Shown here piece by piece: positions 1 through 8,478 of a stretch of 64,000 nucleotides of DNA. The stretch comes from Dechloromonas sp. TW-R-39-2. Lineage in GTDB: Bacteria; Pseudomonadota; Gammaproteobacteria; Burkholderiales; Rhodocyclaceae. Position 1 is the first letter of the stretch. Each line of letters begins with the position of its first letter. The notes beneath the pieces are model-generated. The model worked only from the letters and a program-made list of their open reading frames with translations. It ran no database searches and was not told where the DNA came from. The stretch lies in contig NZ_CP045202.1 in the NCBI RefSeq assembly GCF_016864195.1, positions 248,001-312,000 on the forward strand, read 5' to 3'. A program made the translations under genes and the position numbers.

Positions 1-473
1 GCCCTTTTCGCGGCCCGGCAGATCTGAAAGGTTCAACGGTCCTCGGACTCTCACCATCCTCCCTGGTGACCTTGTGGGGGCAGCACTGGATGAAAATCAA
101 CGGCGTCCAGGAAACCAGCATGCGTTATGTTTCAGCGGCCGACAGCGTCAGCCAGCAAGTCCTCGCCGGCGACGCCAGCCTGGCCTTTACCTCGCTGGCC
201 AATTTTCAAAAACTGCCGGTCGAACAACAGGCTGCCTTGCGCATCCTGGCCGAAAGCGACTCGCTGCTTGGCCGGGTTTACATGCTCAACAAACGCTGGG
301 CCCAGCAATTCGGCAAATTCGAGCAGGCACTGGTCAATTTTGCCAACTCACCGGCAGGAAAAAAATACCTCAGCCAGAACAAGCTTGAGGCTTACCGCAA
401 GCTTCGCCCCAAGGAGCTTGAAACGATGGAACCCTACGCCGTCGAAACCCGTCAGTTGATCAAGGCCCGATGA
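1..473 (+). CDS. PhnD-like periplasmic substrate-binding protein, C-terminal part
   Basis: The frame is open from base 3 with no stop upstream, so the gene is cut by the window edge and only about 156 C-terminal residues are visible. The stretch '[14 protein letters not shown]' followed by a ligand-cleft pattern, and the closing segment rich in Lys/Glu helices, resemble the phosphate/phosphite/phosphonate-binding (PhnD, NMT1-like) periplasmic proteins. Its TGA overlaps the ATG of the downstream sensor kinase (ATGA at 470-473), so the two are translationally coupled. No permease or ATPase follows, which suggests that the protein presents a ligand to the kinase rather than feeding a transporter. 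The family call is from short sequence motifs; the ligand cannot be told. Confidence 0.6.
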   Translation, partial: PFRGPADLKGSTVLGLSPSSLVTLWGQHWMKINGVQETSMRYVSAADSVSQQVLAGDASLAFTSLANFQKLPVEQQAALRILAESDSLLGRVYMLNKRWAQQFGKFEQALVNFANSPAGKKYLSQNKLEAYRKLRPKELETMEPYAVETRQLIKAR

Positions 474-2377
474 GACGTTCATTCCTGCCGCGCTCGGTGC
501 GCGGTCGTCTTCTGGTCGTCGCCATTCTGGTCGAAGCGCTGATGTTGACCGTGCTCGTCGCCAACAGCCTGCGGCTGCTGGCCGACAATATGGGGATGCA
601 GGCACAACGCCATGCCGAGCAGATTGCCCCGGTGCTGATCGCCGCCATCGTCGCACCGCTTGCCCAGCACGACTATGCCACCGTCCAGGCCGTTCTCGAC
701 GAAAGCAGGGCGGCCAGCGGCATCAGCTATCTGGCTGTCACCGACAAGGCCGGTCGTCGAATAGCCAGCAGCGGCTGGTCCAAAAGTTCGGACTTGCCGC
801 CACCGGACCCCAGCTTCCAGCTTTTTGCCGCCAAGGATGGCAATCCACGTTACGACATTCAGGTGCCGGTCACGGCCTATGGCCAGAAAATGGGAACGCT
901 GCATGTCGGACTCGATCTTTCGCAGATCCTTCAGGCACACGCGCAACTTTTCCAGCAAGGCGTCGGCATCGCGCTGCTCGAAATTTTATTTTCGGCCGGA
1001 CTGATCGGCCTGATCGGCTACCTGATGACGCGCCATCTGAGTACGCTGACCGAGGCCAGCGAAGCGGTTGCTGCCGGCAATCTGACGCCGCCACCGGTGC
1101 CTGAAGGCGATGACGACATCGGCCATCTTGGCCGGGCATTCAATGCCATGTCGCGCGCCATCGCCGAGCGGATCAGGGAACTGACCGAAGCCCGCGACAA
1201 GGAAACCGAACTGGCCAAGGCGGCCGAAGCTGGCGCCCAGGCCAAGACCCGTTTCCTGGCGACCATGAGCCATGAAATCCGGACACCGATGAATGGCATT
1301 CTCGGCATGACGGATTTGGCCCTGGCCACTGAGTTGACCGCGGAACAACGCGAATATCTCACCTGGGTCAAGGTATCGGGTGAAAGCCTGCTGCGCGTTC
1401 TCAATGACGTACTCGATTTTTCCAAGATCGATGCTGGCCAGCTCAGCTTGGAACATATCCCGATCTCCTTGCCGGATTTGCTCGACAGCGTCCTCGGCAT
1501 TTACTCGTTACAAGCCAGCGACAAGAAGCTGAAGCTCAGCTGGCACGCTGCGGAGAGCGTTCCCCGCGAGGTCATCGGCGACCCGGTCCGCCTGCGCCAG
1601 ATTCTGACCAACCTGATCTCGAATGCCCTGAAATTCACCGAGCAGGGTGGCGTACACATCGAGTTGTCAGCCACGCCCGGCCCGGTGGCCGAGAAAGTTC
1701 GACTCAACTTCATCGTCAGCGATACCGGCATCGGCATTCCCAGCGACAAGCAGGAAATGATTTTCTCGCCCTTCTCGCAAGCCGAAAGCTCGACTACCCG
1801 GAAATACGGCGGCACCGGCCTCGGCTTGTCGATCGTCATGCGCCTGATCGAGATGATGGATGGCACGCTCTCGGTAGACAGCCAGCCGGGGCAAGGCAGC
1901 CATTTCAGGTTCAGCATCGACTATCTGCGCACAGCCATGCCAGCCACGACAACGGCCATATCCGCCAGCCCTTCGCTGGAGACCGGCCCCAACCTGAAAG
2001 GGCGACGCATCCTGCTGGTCGAAGATACGCCGGTCAACCAAAAACTCGCCACCATGTTGCTCGGCAAGCAGGGCTGTCTCGTCACGCTGGCCGAAGACGG
2101 GCTGCAGGCGGTTGACGCCGTAAACAGCCAAACCTTCGATCTCGTCCTGATGGATCTGCAAATGCCGAATATGGACGGCATTGAAGCCACGCAACTGATC
2201 CGCACCAGGGAAGCCAACGAGTCGCTACCACGCCTGCCGATCATTGCCCTGACCGCCAATGTGCTGGCTGCCGACCGCGAACAATGCATGCGGGCCGGCA
2301 TGGATGATTTCATCAGCAAGCCCTTCAAGGCAGATGAAATGCTTCGCGTACTCAGGGCCCACAGCCCCGCCGGCTGA
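470..2377 (+). CDS. Hybrid sensor histidine kinase with periplasmic domain and receiver
   Basis: Membrane-bound kinase of 635 residues. A transmembrane helix (about 13-33) precedes a periplasmic sensor region (about 40-160), a second helix (about 166-186) and a HAMP linker. The HisKA box carries the phospho-accepting His268 in '[11 protein letters not shown]'. The HATPase domain shows the N, G1 ('DTGIGIP') and G2 ('GGTGLGLS') boxes. A C-terminal receiver has Asp562 in '[11 protein letters not shown]' and the closing 'SKPF' lysine. There is no output domain or Hpt, so a separate phosphotransfer protein and regulator are implied. It overlaps the upstream PhnD-like gene by 4 bp, which points to that binding protein as the probable stimulus carrier. 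The signal is unknown. Confidence 0.9.
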   Translation: MRRSFLPRSVRGRLLVVAILVEALMLTVLVANSLRLLADNMGMQAQRHAEQIAPVLIAAIVAPLAQHDYATVQAVLDESRAASGISYLAVTDKAGRRIASSGWSKSSDLPPPDPSFQLFAAKDGNPRYDIQVPVTAYGQKMGTLHVGLDLSQILQAHAQLFQQGVGIALLEILFSAGLIGLIGYLMTRHLSTLTEASEAVAAGNLTPPPVPEGDDDIGHLGRAFNAMSRAIAERIRELTEARDKETELAKAAEAGAQAKTRFLATMSHEIRTPMNGILGMTDLALATELTAEQREYLTWVKVSGESLLRVLNDVLDFSKIDAGQLSLEHIPISLPDLLDSVLGIYSLQASDKKLKLSWHAAESVPREVIGDPVRLRQILTNLISNALKFTEQGGVHIELSATPGPVAEKVRLNFIVSDTGIGIPSDKQEMIFSPFSQAESSTTRKYGGTGLGLSIVMRLIEMMDGTLSVDSQPGQGSHFRFSIDYLRTAMPATTTAISASPSLETGPNLKGRRILLVEDTPVNQKLATMLLGKQGCLVTLAEDGLQAVDAVNSQTFDLVLMDLQMPNMDGIEATQLIRTREANESLPRLPIIALTANVLAADREQCMRAGMDDFISKPFKADEMLRVLRAHSPAG

Positions 2378-2387
2378 ATCTTTGACC

Positions 2388-2407
2388 TGCCGCGGTCGAC
2401 CGCGGCA
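2388..2407. repeat. Perfect 20-bp palindrome centred on GGTCGACC
   Basis: Ten bases after the kinase stop codon lies a perfect 20-bp palindrome with centre GGTCGACC flanked by TGCCGC/GCGGCA. It has no loop and no clear U-run, so it is not a textbook terminator. It could form a hairpin or cruciform at the end of the transcript, or bind a protein. The same CGGTCGACCG core recurs at other gene ends in this window (34854-34863 and 59791-59800). Confidence 0.6.
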
Positions 2408-2448
2408 AACCCGCCAAAACCAGTTTTTGGCATGCACTGTACTGGTGC

Positions 2449-2468
2449 GCGACAATTTGTCACATTCC
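2449..2468. promoter_or_regulatory. Candidate operator upstream of the TonB-dependent receptor
   Basis: This 20-bp segment matches the one at 4832-4851 at 18 of 20 positions. Its core is a perfect inverted repeat GACAA-T-TTGTC followed by CATTCC. It lies about 65 bp before the receptor start codon, a position suited to activator or repressor control. The half-site resembles the TGACAA/TTGTCA half-site of CusR/CopR-type response regulators, but the spacer is 1 bp rather than 2, so the regulator is not assigned. Confidence 0.5.
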
Positions 2469-2533
2469 GCACGTCTTCACGAAAGCGGAGAATCGGCCCC
2501 CGTTTAAAGATCAAAATAAACAGGGAGAGCACA

Positions 2534-4744
2534 ATGGTTTCACGTTTACGTCCGCTGGTTGCCGCCATGGCAGTCGCGTTCTCGACAACTGCAGCCTGGC
2601 AAGTCCAGGCTCAAACAAGCCCCGAAACACAGACGCTGGATAGCGTGGTTGTCAATGCAGGCCGCATCAAGGGAGCCGATGCAGCAACCGACAAGATGGA
2701 CAGCAAAGATATTTCACCGCTGCGCGCCGCAACCAGCGACACCGCAACCCTGCTCCGGGATGTGCCGGGCGTGAACATTTCAGGTGCAGGTGGCGTTTCC
2801 GGCCTGCCGGTGATTCACGGACTGGCCGACGACAGAATTCGCATCAAGGTGGATGGCATGGATCTGATTTCCGCCTGCGCCAATCACATGAACTCCCCTT
2901 TGTCATATATCGACCCGAACAATGTCGAGCAGATTCGCGTATTTGCCGGCATCACGCCAGTCAGCGTGGGTGGAGACAGCATTGGCGGCACGATTCTGGT
3001 GAATTCAGCCGCCCCGAAATTTGCCAAGGCGGGTGAAAAAATGCTGGTCGGTGGCCAGCTCGGTTCATTTTACCGCTCCAACGGCAATGCCATTGGCGGC
3101 AATGCATCAGCCACGGTTGCAACAGAGAACCTGAGTGTCAGCTACAACGGTTCGACCGCACAGTCCGACAATTACAAATCGGCCAAGGACTTCAAACCCG
3201 CAGGCCAGGCTGCCTGGGGCAAGGGCTGGCTGCAGGGCAACGAAGTCGGTTCGTCGTCCTATCGTGCTGAAAACCATGCGCTGGGCGTCGCACTCAAGCA
3301 TGAGAACCACTTGCTCGACCTCAAGCTCGGCTATCAGCACATTCCCTATCAGGGCTATCCGAATCAGCACATGGACATGACTGACAACGAGAGCACGCAA
3401 GTCAATCTGCGCTACACCGGCGTATTTGACTGGGGCAAGCTGGAAACCCGCCTGTATAACGAGCGCACCAGCCACAAGATGAACTTCGGTGACGAAAAGC
3501 TCTACTGGTTTGGCGCAAGTCGCAACGTTGCCGGCATGCCGATGGAAACCGAGGGTAAAAATACCGGGGTACAGATCAAGGCCGACATCAATCTCTCGGC
3601 CCGCGATACCTTGCGGGTCGGCAGTGAATACCAGCGCTACCGGCTGAGCGACTGGTGGGCTCCGGTCGCCAATTCGGCCATGATGTCGCCCAACACTTTC
3701 TGGAACATCAACGACGGGCAACGCGACCGCTTCGATGTATTCGCCGAATGGGAGGCACAATGGACCAGCCAGTGGCAAAGCCTGGTCGGTCTCCGGAGCA
3801 GTACGGTGACCATGAATACCGGTTCGGTTCAAGGTTACAACGGGATGTATAACGCATCGAATTTCAATGCCAGCGACCGCAAACGCAGCGATGACAACAT
3901 TGATCTGACCGCCCTGGCCCGCTATGTGGCCAACGCCTCCCAGACCTACGAAGGCGGCTACGCCCGCAAAACCCGCTCACCCAGCCTCTACGAACGCTAT
4001 ACCTGGTCAAACAACGGCATGGCGCTGGCCATGAACAACTGGGTGAACGATGGCAACGGTTATGTCGGGAATCTCACCCTGAAACCCGAGGTTGCCCACA
4101 CCCTGAGCTTCACGGCCGACTGGCACGATGCCGCCAAGGAAAGCTGGGGGCTCAAGGTCACGCCGTACTTCACCTACGTCAAGGATTACATTGACGCCAC
4201 TTGTCTGAGCGCCCCCTGCCGCTCCGACCGCTTTGTCAGCCTGACGCTGGTCAATCAGGATGCCCGCCTGTTCGGGGCCGACATCTCAGGTTTCATGCCC
4301 GTGGTCAAAGCCAGCAGCATCGGTAGCGTCACGGCCCGCGGCGTGCTGGGCTATGTGGACGGCAAGAACCTGAGCACCGGCGACAACCTTTACAACATCA
4401 TGCCGCTCAACGCCAAACTGGCACTGGAGCATCGGATTGGCAACTGGACGAATACCATCGAAGAGCAACTGGTCAGCGGCAAACATCAGGTTTCGGCTGT
4501 CCGCAATGAAATCAAGACCAAAGGTTACGGTCTGCTGAACTTGCGGAGCAGCTACGAGTGGAAGCAGGTCCGCCTTGATCTTGGCCTTGATAATGCCCTG
4601 AACCAGCAATATGCAGCCCCGCTTGGCGGCGCTTATATCGGCCAGGGATCGACCATGTCACTGAACGGGACAGGCGCACCCTACGGCATCGCAGTTCCGG
4701 GTATGGGACGTTCGCTCTATGCCGGTGTGAATGTGAAGTTCTAA
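2534..4744 (+). CDS. TonB-dependent outer-membrane receptor, copper-receptor-like
   Basis: Outer-membrane receptor of 736 residues. The start at 2534 is chosen because GGGAGAG lies just upstream and a signal peptide follows directly, with likely cleavage after 'QVQA'. The plug domain (about 40-160) contains 'VPGVNISGAGG' and 'GGDSIGGTILV'; the rest is a beta-barrel ending in a terminal aromatic 'VNVKF'. Within the plug, Cys115, His118 and Met119 sit in 'SACANHM', a place where OprC/NosA-type copper receptors carry metal-binding Cys/Met residues. Copper import is therefore the favoured role, by inference. Its energy source is probably the TonB-ExbB-ExbD set encoded at 6586-8422, since both units carry the same upstream palindrome. 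Confidence 0.85.
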   Translation: MVSRLRPLVAAMAVAFSTTAAWQVQAQTSPETQTLDSVVVNAGRIKGADAATDKMDSKDISPLRAATSDTATLLRDVPGVNISGAGGVSGLPVIHGLADDRIRIKVDGMDLISACANHMNSPLSYIDPNNVEQIRVFAGITPVSVGGDSIGGTILVNSAAPKFAKAGEKMLVGGQLGSFYRSNGNAIGGNASATVATENLSVSYNGSTAQSDNYKSAKDFKPAGQAAWGKGWLQGNEVGSSSYRAENHALGVALKHENHLLDLKLGYQHIPYQGYPNQHMDMTDNESTQVNLRYTGVFDWGKLETRLYNERTSHKMNFGDEKLYWFGASRNVAGMPMETEGKNTGVQIKADINLSARDTLRVGSEYQRYRLSDWWAPVANSAMMSPNTFWNINDGQRDRFDVFAEWEAQWTSQWQSLVGLRSSTVTMNTGSVQGYNGMYNASNFNASDRKRSDDNIDLTALARYVANASQTYEGGYARKTRSPSLYERYTWSNNGMALAMNNWVNDGNGYVGNLTLKPEVAHTLSFTADWHDAAKESWGLKVTPYFTYVKDYIDATCLSAPCRSDRFVSLTLVNQDARLFGADISGFMPVVKASSIGSVTARGVLGYVDGKNLSTGDNLYNIMPLNAKLALEHRIGNWTNTIEEQLVSGKHQVSAVRNEIKTKGYGLLNLRSSYEWKQVRLDLGLDNALNQQYAAPLGGAYIGQGSTMSLNGTGAPYGIAVPGMGRSLYAGVNVKF

Positions 4745-4760
4745 ACCTTCGATACCGAGC

Positions 4761-4790
4761 AAAGCCCCGGGCTTTCCCCGGGGCTTTTTT
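4761..4790 (+). terminator. Rho-independent terminator after the receptor gene
   Basis: A 10-bp stem (AAAGCCCCGG paired with CCGGGGCTTT) with a short loop, running into six T residues, lies 17 bp after the receptor stop. It separates the receptor transcript from the sialidase-tonB operon. Confidence 0.9.
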
Positions 4791-4831
4791 ATGGGAGAAC
4801 ATGCAAGGCAGCCGGGGATGAATCAACAGGT

Positions 4832-4851
4832 GCGACAATTTGCCGCATTCC
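4832..4851. promoter_or_regulatory. Second copy of the candidate operator, upstream of the sialidase-tonB operon
   Basis: This copy differs from the one at 2449-2468 at only two bases. Here the palindrome is longer: TGCGACAA-T-TTGCCGCA at 4831-4847 has one mismatch in eight arm positions. It lies about 85 bp before the start codon of the first gene. Two copies at the two promoters of one functional locus suggest a shared regulator. Confidence 0.5.
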
Positions 4852-4908
4852 TGAGATTGACTGAAAACCTTATTATCCGACACCTAAATCATTGTTAAAT
4901 AAACATTT

Positions 4909-4922
4909 TTGACCAAAGTCAA
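4909..4922. promoter_or_regulatory. FNR/DNR-type box near the operon start
   Basis: TTGAC-CAAA-GTCAA is a perfect 5-4-5 inverted repeat with the spacing of Crp/Fnr-family sites (FNR consensus TTGAT-N4-ATCAA). It ends 13 bp before the start codon at 4936, inside an AT-rich stretch. Such a position would fit repression, or a leader element, better than activation. No clear -10/-35 pair can be fixed here, so the role is uncertain. Confidence 0.4.
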
Positions 4923-4935
4923 TTAGGCAAACCTG

Positions 4936-6120
4936 ATGAATGTTCTGCTACTCGCCTTGGGCGCCTGCCTGTTTTCCAGCGTCACGCTGGCTGATGAACA
5001 TGCTGCTCATAGCACCACTCAAAGCAATTCAGCCAGAAAGTGGCTAGCTCGTCAGGAACAAGCCCCACGCCTCGCCGTCGCAGCAAGTTTTGATGATCAT
5101 GGCCGACTTTGGTTGGCCCGGGCCGTTGGCCGGCATTTACAAATTAGTCACTCGGATGATGCCGGTGAAAATTTTTCAAGCCCGGTCACGGTCAACGAAG
5201 TCCCCGAGCTGATCGCTGCCGACGGTCAAAGTCGGCCGCAGATTGCCGTTGTCGGGCAAAAAATCTATCTCAACTGGACGCAAGTCCTGCCCGAACCCTT
5301 TGCCGGTCATATCCGCTTTGCGGTATCGAACAATGTCGGCCAGAGTTTTTCGCCCCCCGTCACGGTCAACGATAATCAGGAAGCAATTACCCACCGTTTC
5401 AATGCCATGCTGGCCGACGCAAAGAACATCACCATCGCCTGGATCGACAAACGTGATGGCAGCGGCAAAGCCGATTACCGTGGAGCGGCAATCTATACCG
5501 CCCAATCTCATGACGGCGGCCAGACTTTTACCGCCAATCGCAAGCAAGCCGATCACTCCTGTGAATGCTGCCGATTGGGCATGGCCAGCGACAAGGACGG
5601 GACAGCCCTGATTTTCTGGCGACAGATTTTCGGCCGCAACATTCGTGATTTTGCACTGGCCCGTCTCGATGAACCGTTGATGCGAGCCACGGAAGATGGC
5701 TGGGCCATAGACGCCTGCCCGCATCACGGTGGCACTCTGGCTGTAGACCGGGATGCTATCCGGCATCTGGCATGGTTCACCGGTGCCGAGAAATCCCCCG
5801 GACTGTATTACCGGCGGATCGACGGGAAAACGCCCTCGAAACCCATGCCTTTTGGCAATATTGACGCCCAGGCCAGCCATCCAGCGATCGCCACGCAAAA
5901 TGGCAACGTGCATCTGGTATGGCGAGAGTTTGATGGCAAGTACACTCGTATTTTGGGTATGTATTCGACTAATCAAGGAAAAGCATGGTCCGCCCCGAAG
6001 GAGCTCTCCAGCACCGAAGGCGCTGCCGATGATCCGCTACTGATTCAGGGACGCGGCGCTATCTGGCTGGTATGGAACACTGCCAGGCAAGGGGTCGCCG
6101 TGAAGCAGGTCAGTCCATGA
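4936..6120 (+). CDS. Secreted sialidase-fold (BNR/Asp-box) beta-propeller protein
   Basis: Exported protein of 394 residues with an N-terminal signal peptide cleaved near 'VTLA'. Repeated Asp-box motifs ('SDDAGENF', 'SNNVGQSF', 'SHDGGQTF', 'STNQGKAW') mark a sialidase-like beta-propeller. The arginine/glutamate/tyrosine set of a true sialidase cannot be confirmed, so glycosidase activity should not be assumed. Two unusual elements stand out: Cys209-Glu-Cys-Cys212 and Cys261-Pro-His-His264, together with a His-rich mature N-terminus. They could bind metal or form disulfides. It is first in an operon with a thioredoxin-like protein and TonB-ExbB-ExbD, so a role in periplasmic or surface handling of the receptor's substrate is inferred. 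Its ATGA overlap with the next gene indicates coupling. Confidence 0.75.
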   Translation: MNVLLLALGACLFSSVTLADEHAAHSTTQSNSARKWLARQEQAPRLAVAASFDDHGRLWLARAVGRHLQISHSDDAGENFSSPVTVNEVPELIAADGQSRPQIAVVGQKIYLNWTQVLPEPFAGHIRFAVSNNVGQSFSPPVTVNDNQEAITHRFNAMLADAKNITIAWIDKRDGSGKADYRGAAIYTAQSHDGGQTFTANRKQADHSCECCRLGMASDKDGTALIFWRQIFGRNIRDFALARLDEPLMRATEDGWAIDACPHHGGTLAVDRDAIRHLAWFTGAEKSPGLYYRRIDGKTPSKPMPFGNIDAQASHPAIATQNGNVHLVWREFDGKYTRILGMYSTNQGKAWSAPKELSSTEGAADDPLLIQGRGAIWLVWNTARQGVAVKQVSP

Positions 6121-6581
6121 AATACCTTGTCGCAATACTGGGTCTGCTCAGCAGCCTCGCCCAGGCAGACGTTCAGCCCTTCACCTCAGGCAGCCTCAAA
6201 AAAATCCAGGATGAGCGAACCGGTCGACCATTCATCCTCGCCCTCTGGTCAGCCAGTTGCACCCACTGTCCGGAAGAACTGCGCATGCTCGGTCAGTGGG
6301 TAAAGAAGTATCCGCGAACCGATATTGTCCTGATCTCAACGGACTCTCCTGCCGAATCCGAAGAGCTGAGCAAATTGGTTCAAAACTACGGTTTATCGAG
6401 CAAACAGCAATGGGTTTTTGCCGATCCTCAACCAGAAAAACTGCGCTTCGAGATTGATCGGCGCTGGTATGGCGAGTTGCCACGCACCTATTTTTTTGAC
6501 GCTCAGCATCGGCGCCTTGCGACCTCTGGACTGATCCCGCACGAACAGCTCGAGCGCTGGATCAAGGACCACGTAAAATAG
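6117..6581 (+). CDS. Periplasmic TlpA/ResA-like thioredoxin-fold protein
   Basis: Protein of 154 residues with a signal peptide (cleavage near 'LAQA'). The start at 6117 overlaps the preceding stop and begins directly with the signal sequence. The active-site motif is Cys48-Thr-His-Cys51 after 'LWSAS', and a cis-Pro region appears in 'GELPRTYFFD', as in TlpA/ResA-type thiol reductases. Placed between a Cys-rich secreted propeller and tonB, it may keep the partner's CECC cysteines or the receptor's plug cysteine reduced. This partnership is inferred from context only. Confidence 0.8.
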   Translation: MKYLVAILGLLSSLAQADVQPFTSGSLKKIQDERTGRPFILALWSASCTHCPEELRMLGQWVKKYPRTDIVLISTDSPAESEELSKLVQNYGLSSKQQWVFADPQPEKLRFEIDRRWYGELPRTYFFDAQHRRLATSGLIPHEQLERWIKDHVK

Positions 6582-6585
6582 ACCG

Positions 6586-7254
6586 ATGTCAGACAGTCAG
6601 CCCCTGTTCTCCACACCGGAAATTCCTGCCAAGCAGCCTGCCCGGCGCTTGATTGAATTACTGCTCGTCGTTGGTATTCACGCCGTACTGCTCGGGCTCA
6701 TCGTCACGACGACGCTGCGTCCGGAATTCCAGCAATCGCTCGCGACATTGAGCGTCAAAATCATCGAACTGGCACCGCCGAAAACTGAAGCGCCCCAACC
6801 GCCTCCGGTCAAACCAACGGCAGCACCACGTCCAAAGACGCAAATCGCCCCCCCACCGGTCATGGTTGCCGCCACATCAACCCCGAGTTCAAGCAATTTC
6901 AGTGTTGCACCGCAGGCTCCACCCAGACCGGTCGAAACCGTTCCAACGCCCCCGGCGCCGCCGGCACCGATTGTTGCCGCGCGCTTTGATGCTGCTTACC
7001 TGCAAAACCCCAAGCCGGTATACCCCACCATGTCACGTCGCCTCGGCGAAGAGGGCCGCGTCATACTCAAGGTCAAGGTAAGTCCGCAGGGACTGCCATT
7101 GACTATCGAAATCAAGCAATCGAGCAATTTCAGCCGGCTCGATGAAGCTGCCCGGTCGGCCGTCGAGCTCTGGCGTTTCGTACCGGCCAAGCAAGGCAAT
7201 GAAACCATCGAAGCATGGGTCCTCGTGCCCTTGCTGTTTTCACTGGATAGTTAA
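6586..7254 (+). CDS. tonB: TonB energy-transducing protein
   Basis: Protein of 222 residues: short cytoplasmic N-terminus, one membrane helix (about 22-45), a Pro/Lys-rich periplasmic spacer (about 65-130) and a C-terminal TonB domain with 'PVYPTMSRRLGEEGRVILKV'. The helix carries the His/Leu-rich face usual for contact with ExbB/ExbD. It starts 4 bp after the thioredoxin gene and is followed at once by exbB and exbD. As the set lies next to one receptor, it is probably a dedicated rather than global TonB. Confidence 0.92.
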   Translation: MSDSQPLFSTPEIPAKQPARRLIELLLVVGIHAVLLGLIVTTTLRPEFQQSLATLSVKIIELAPPKTEAPQPPPVKPTAAPRPKTQIAPPPVMVAATSTPSSSNFSVAPQAPPRPVETVPTPPAPPAPIVAARFDAAYLQNPKPVYPTMSRRLGEEGRVILKVKVSPQGLPLTIEIKQSSNFSRLDEAARSAVELWRFVPAKQGNETIEAWVLVPLLFSLDS

Positions 7255-7263
7255 GGAAAAACA

Positions 7264-7998
7264 ATGCAAAGAGACATGGGACTGGCGCATTTTTGGGCGC
7301 AAGGTGACCTGATCACACACTCGGTCGCAATCCTGTTACTGCTGCTCTCCGTTGCCAGTTGGTATGTCATGGCCGGCAAGGCTTACGGAATGTGGCTTTC
7401 ACGTCGTTGTCACGGACGTGCCCTGGCTGCATTCTGGGGCGCACCAACGCTCCCAAGTGCCATTGAAGCAATCAACACGGAAGACAAGACAGGCATTCTG
7501 GCCAGTTTGGCCATTGCCGGAGCCAATGCTGCTGAATTACACAGGCGGCATGCTGATCGCGGCATCGGAGCCGGCGTCAGCGCCAGCGAATTCGTCACCC
7601 GCTCCATCCGCAGCCAGATCGTCGAAGCACAGGCCAAAATCGAATCCGGCCTGACTTTTCTCGCTTCGGTCGGGTCGACCGCGCCATTCATCGGTCTATT
7701 CGGTACGGTCTGGGGGATTTATCACGCCTTGGTCGGATTATCCGGGGCAACCCAGGTTGTTCTCGACAAGGTAGCCGGTCCGGTTGGCGAAGCGCTGATC
7801 ATGACTGCCGCCGGCCTTTTTGTCGCCATCCCGGCCGTCCTCGCCTATAACGCTTTTACGCGTGGCAACCGCTTGGCCATGGCCCGTCTCGACGGCTTCG
7901 CCCATGACCTGCATGCCTACCTGACGACCGGCCTGCGCGGCCAGCCAGGCGACAAGCTGATCGACCTCGACGCCGTGCGCGCCAACCGTAACGCCTGA
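7264..7998 (+). CDS. exbB: ExbB proton-channel subunit
   Basis: MotA/TolQ/ExbB-family inner-membrane protein of 244 residues with three membrane helices (about 20-40, 125-150, 170-195) and the conserved signature 'STAPFIGLFGTVWGI' in the second. It forms the proton channel with ExbD that energises TonB. An AGGA sequence lies before the ATG. It sits in the operon with tonB (9-bp gap) and exbD (7-bp gap). Confidence 0.94.
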   Translation: MQRDMGLAHFWAQGDLITHSVAILLLLLSVASWYVMAGKAYGMWLSRRCHGRALAAFWGAPTLPSAIEAINTEDKTGILASLAIAGANAAELHRRHADRGIGAGVSASEFVTRSIRSQIVEAQAKIESGLTFLASVGSTAPFIGLFGTVWGIYHALVGLSGATQVVLDKVAGPVGEALIMTAAGLFVAIPAVLAYNAFTRGNRLAMARLDGFAHDLHAYLTTGLRGQPGDKLIDLDAVRANRNA

Positions 7999-8005
7999 GA
8001 AAATC

Positions 8006-8422
8006 ATGTCTTTTGGCTCTTTCGAAAACGGCAGCAATACCCAGCCAATGGCCGAGATCAATACGACACCACTGGTTGATGTGATGCTCGTACTGCTGGT
8101 TATTTTCATCATTACTGCACCGCTTTTCCATCAAGCCGTTCCGATTGACCTGCCGCAAGTCAATGCCAGCAAACTCGATGACAAACCACGGGTTATCTCG
8201 GTTGCGATTGATGGTAGCGGCAAGGTTTATCTGGATGGCAGCCTGATGGACAAAGCCGGCATGTCAGCCCATTTCTCGCAGCTAACGACACAAAACCAGC
8301 AACCCGAATTGCACTTGCGCGCCGACCGTACAACACGTTATGACAAAGTGACCGAAGTCCTGGCCGAAGCGCAGAAAGCCGGCATCGTCAAAATAGCCTT
8401 CGTGACGGAACCGGCGCGATAG
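8006..8422 (+). CDS. exbD: ExbD subunit of the TonB motor
   Basis: ExbD/TolR-family protein of 138 residues with one N-terminal membrane helix holding the conserved proton-carrying Asp25 in 'LVDVMLVLLVIF', followed by a periplasmic domain. It is the last gene of the sialidase-trx-tonB-exbB-exbD operon. No separate terminator is visible before the tmRNA promoter. Confidence 0.94.
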   Translation: MSFGSFENGSNTQPMAEINTTPLVDVMLVLLVIFIITAPLFHQAVPIDLPQVNASKLDDKPRVISVAIDGSGKVYLDGSLMDKAGMSAHFSQLTTQNQQPELHLRADRTTRYDKVTEVLAEAQKAGIVKIAFVTEPAR

Positions 8423-8430
8423 CGTAAAAT
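8402..8430 (+). promoter_or_regulatory. Likely ssrA promoter
   Basis: GTGACG and TAAAAT are separated by 17 bp, with transcription expected near 8437 and a leader of about 40 nt before the mature tmRNA 5' end. The -35 lies inside the end of exbD. The match is moderate, but a stable RNA gene needs a promoter and this is the best candidate. Confidence 0.45.
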
Positions 8431-8478
8431 CCGGAACTTGTTGAGCGGCAGCCGTGTCTCATGGTTGCCGTAAAAAAT

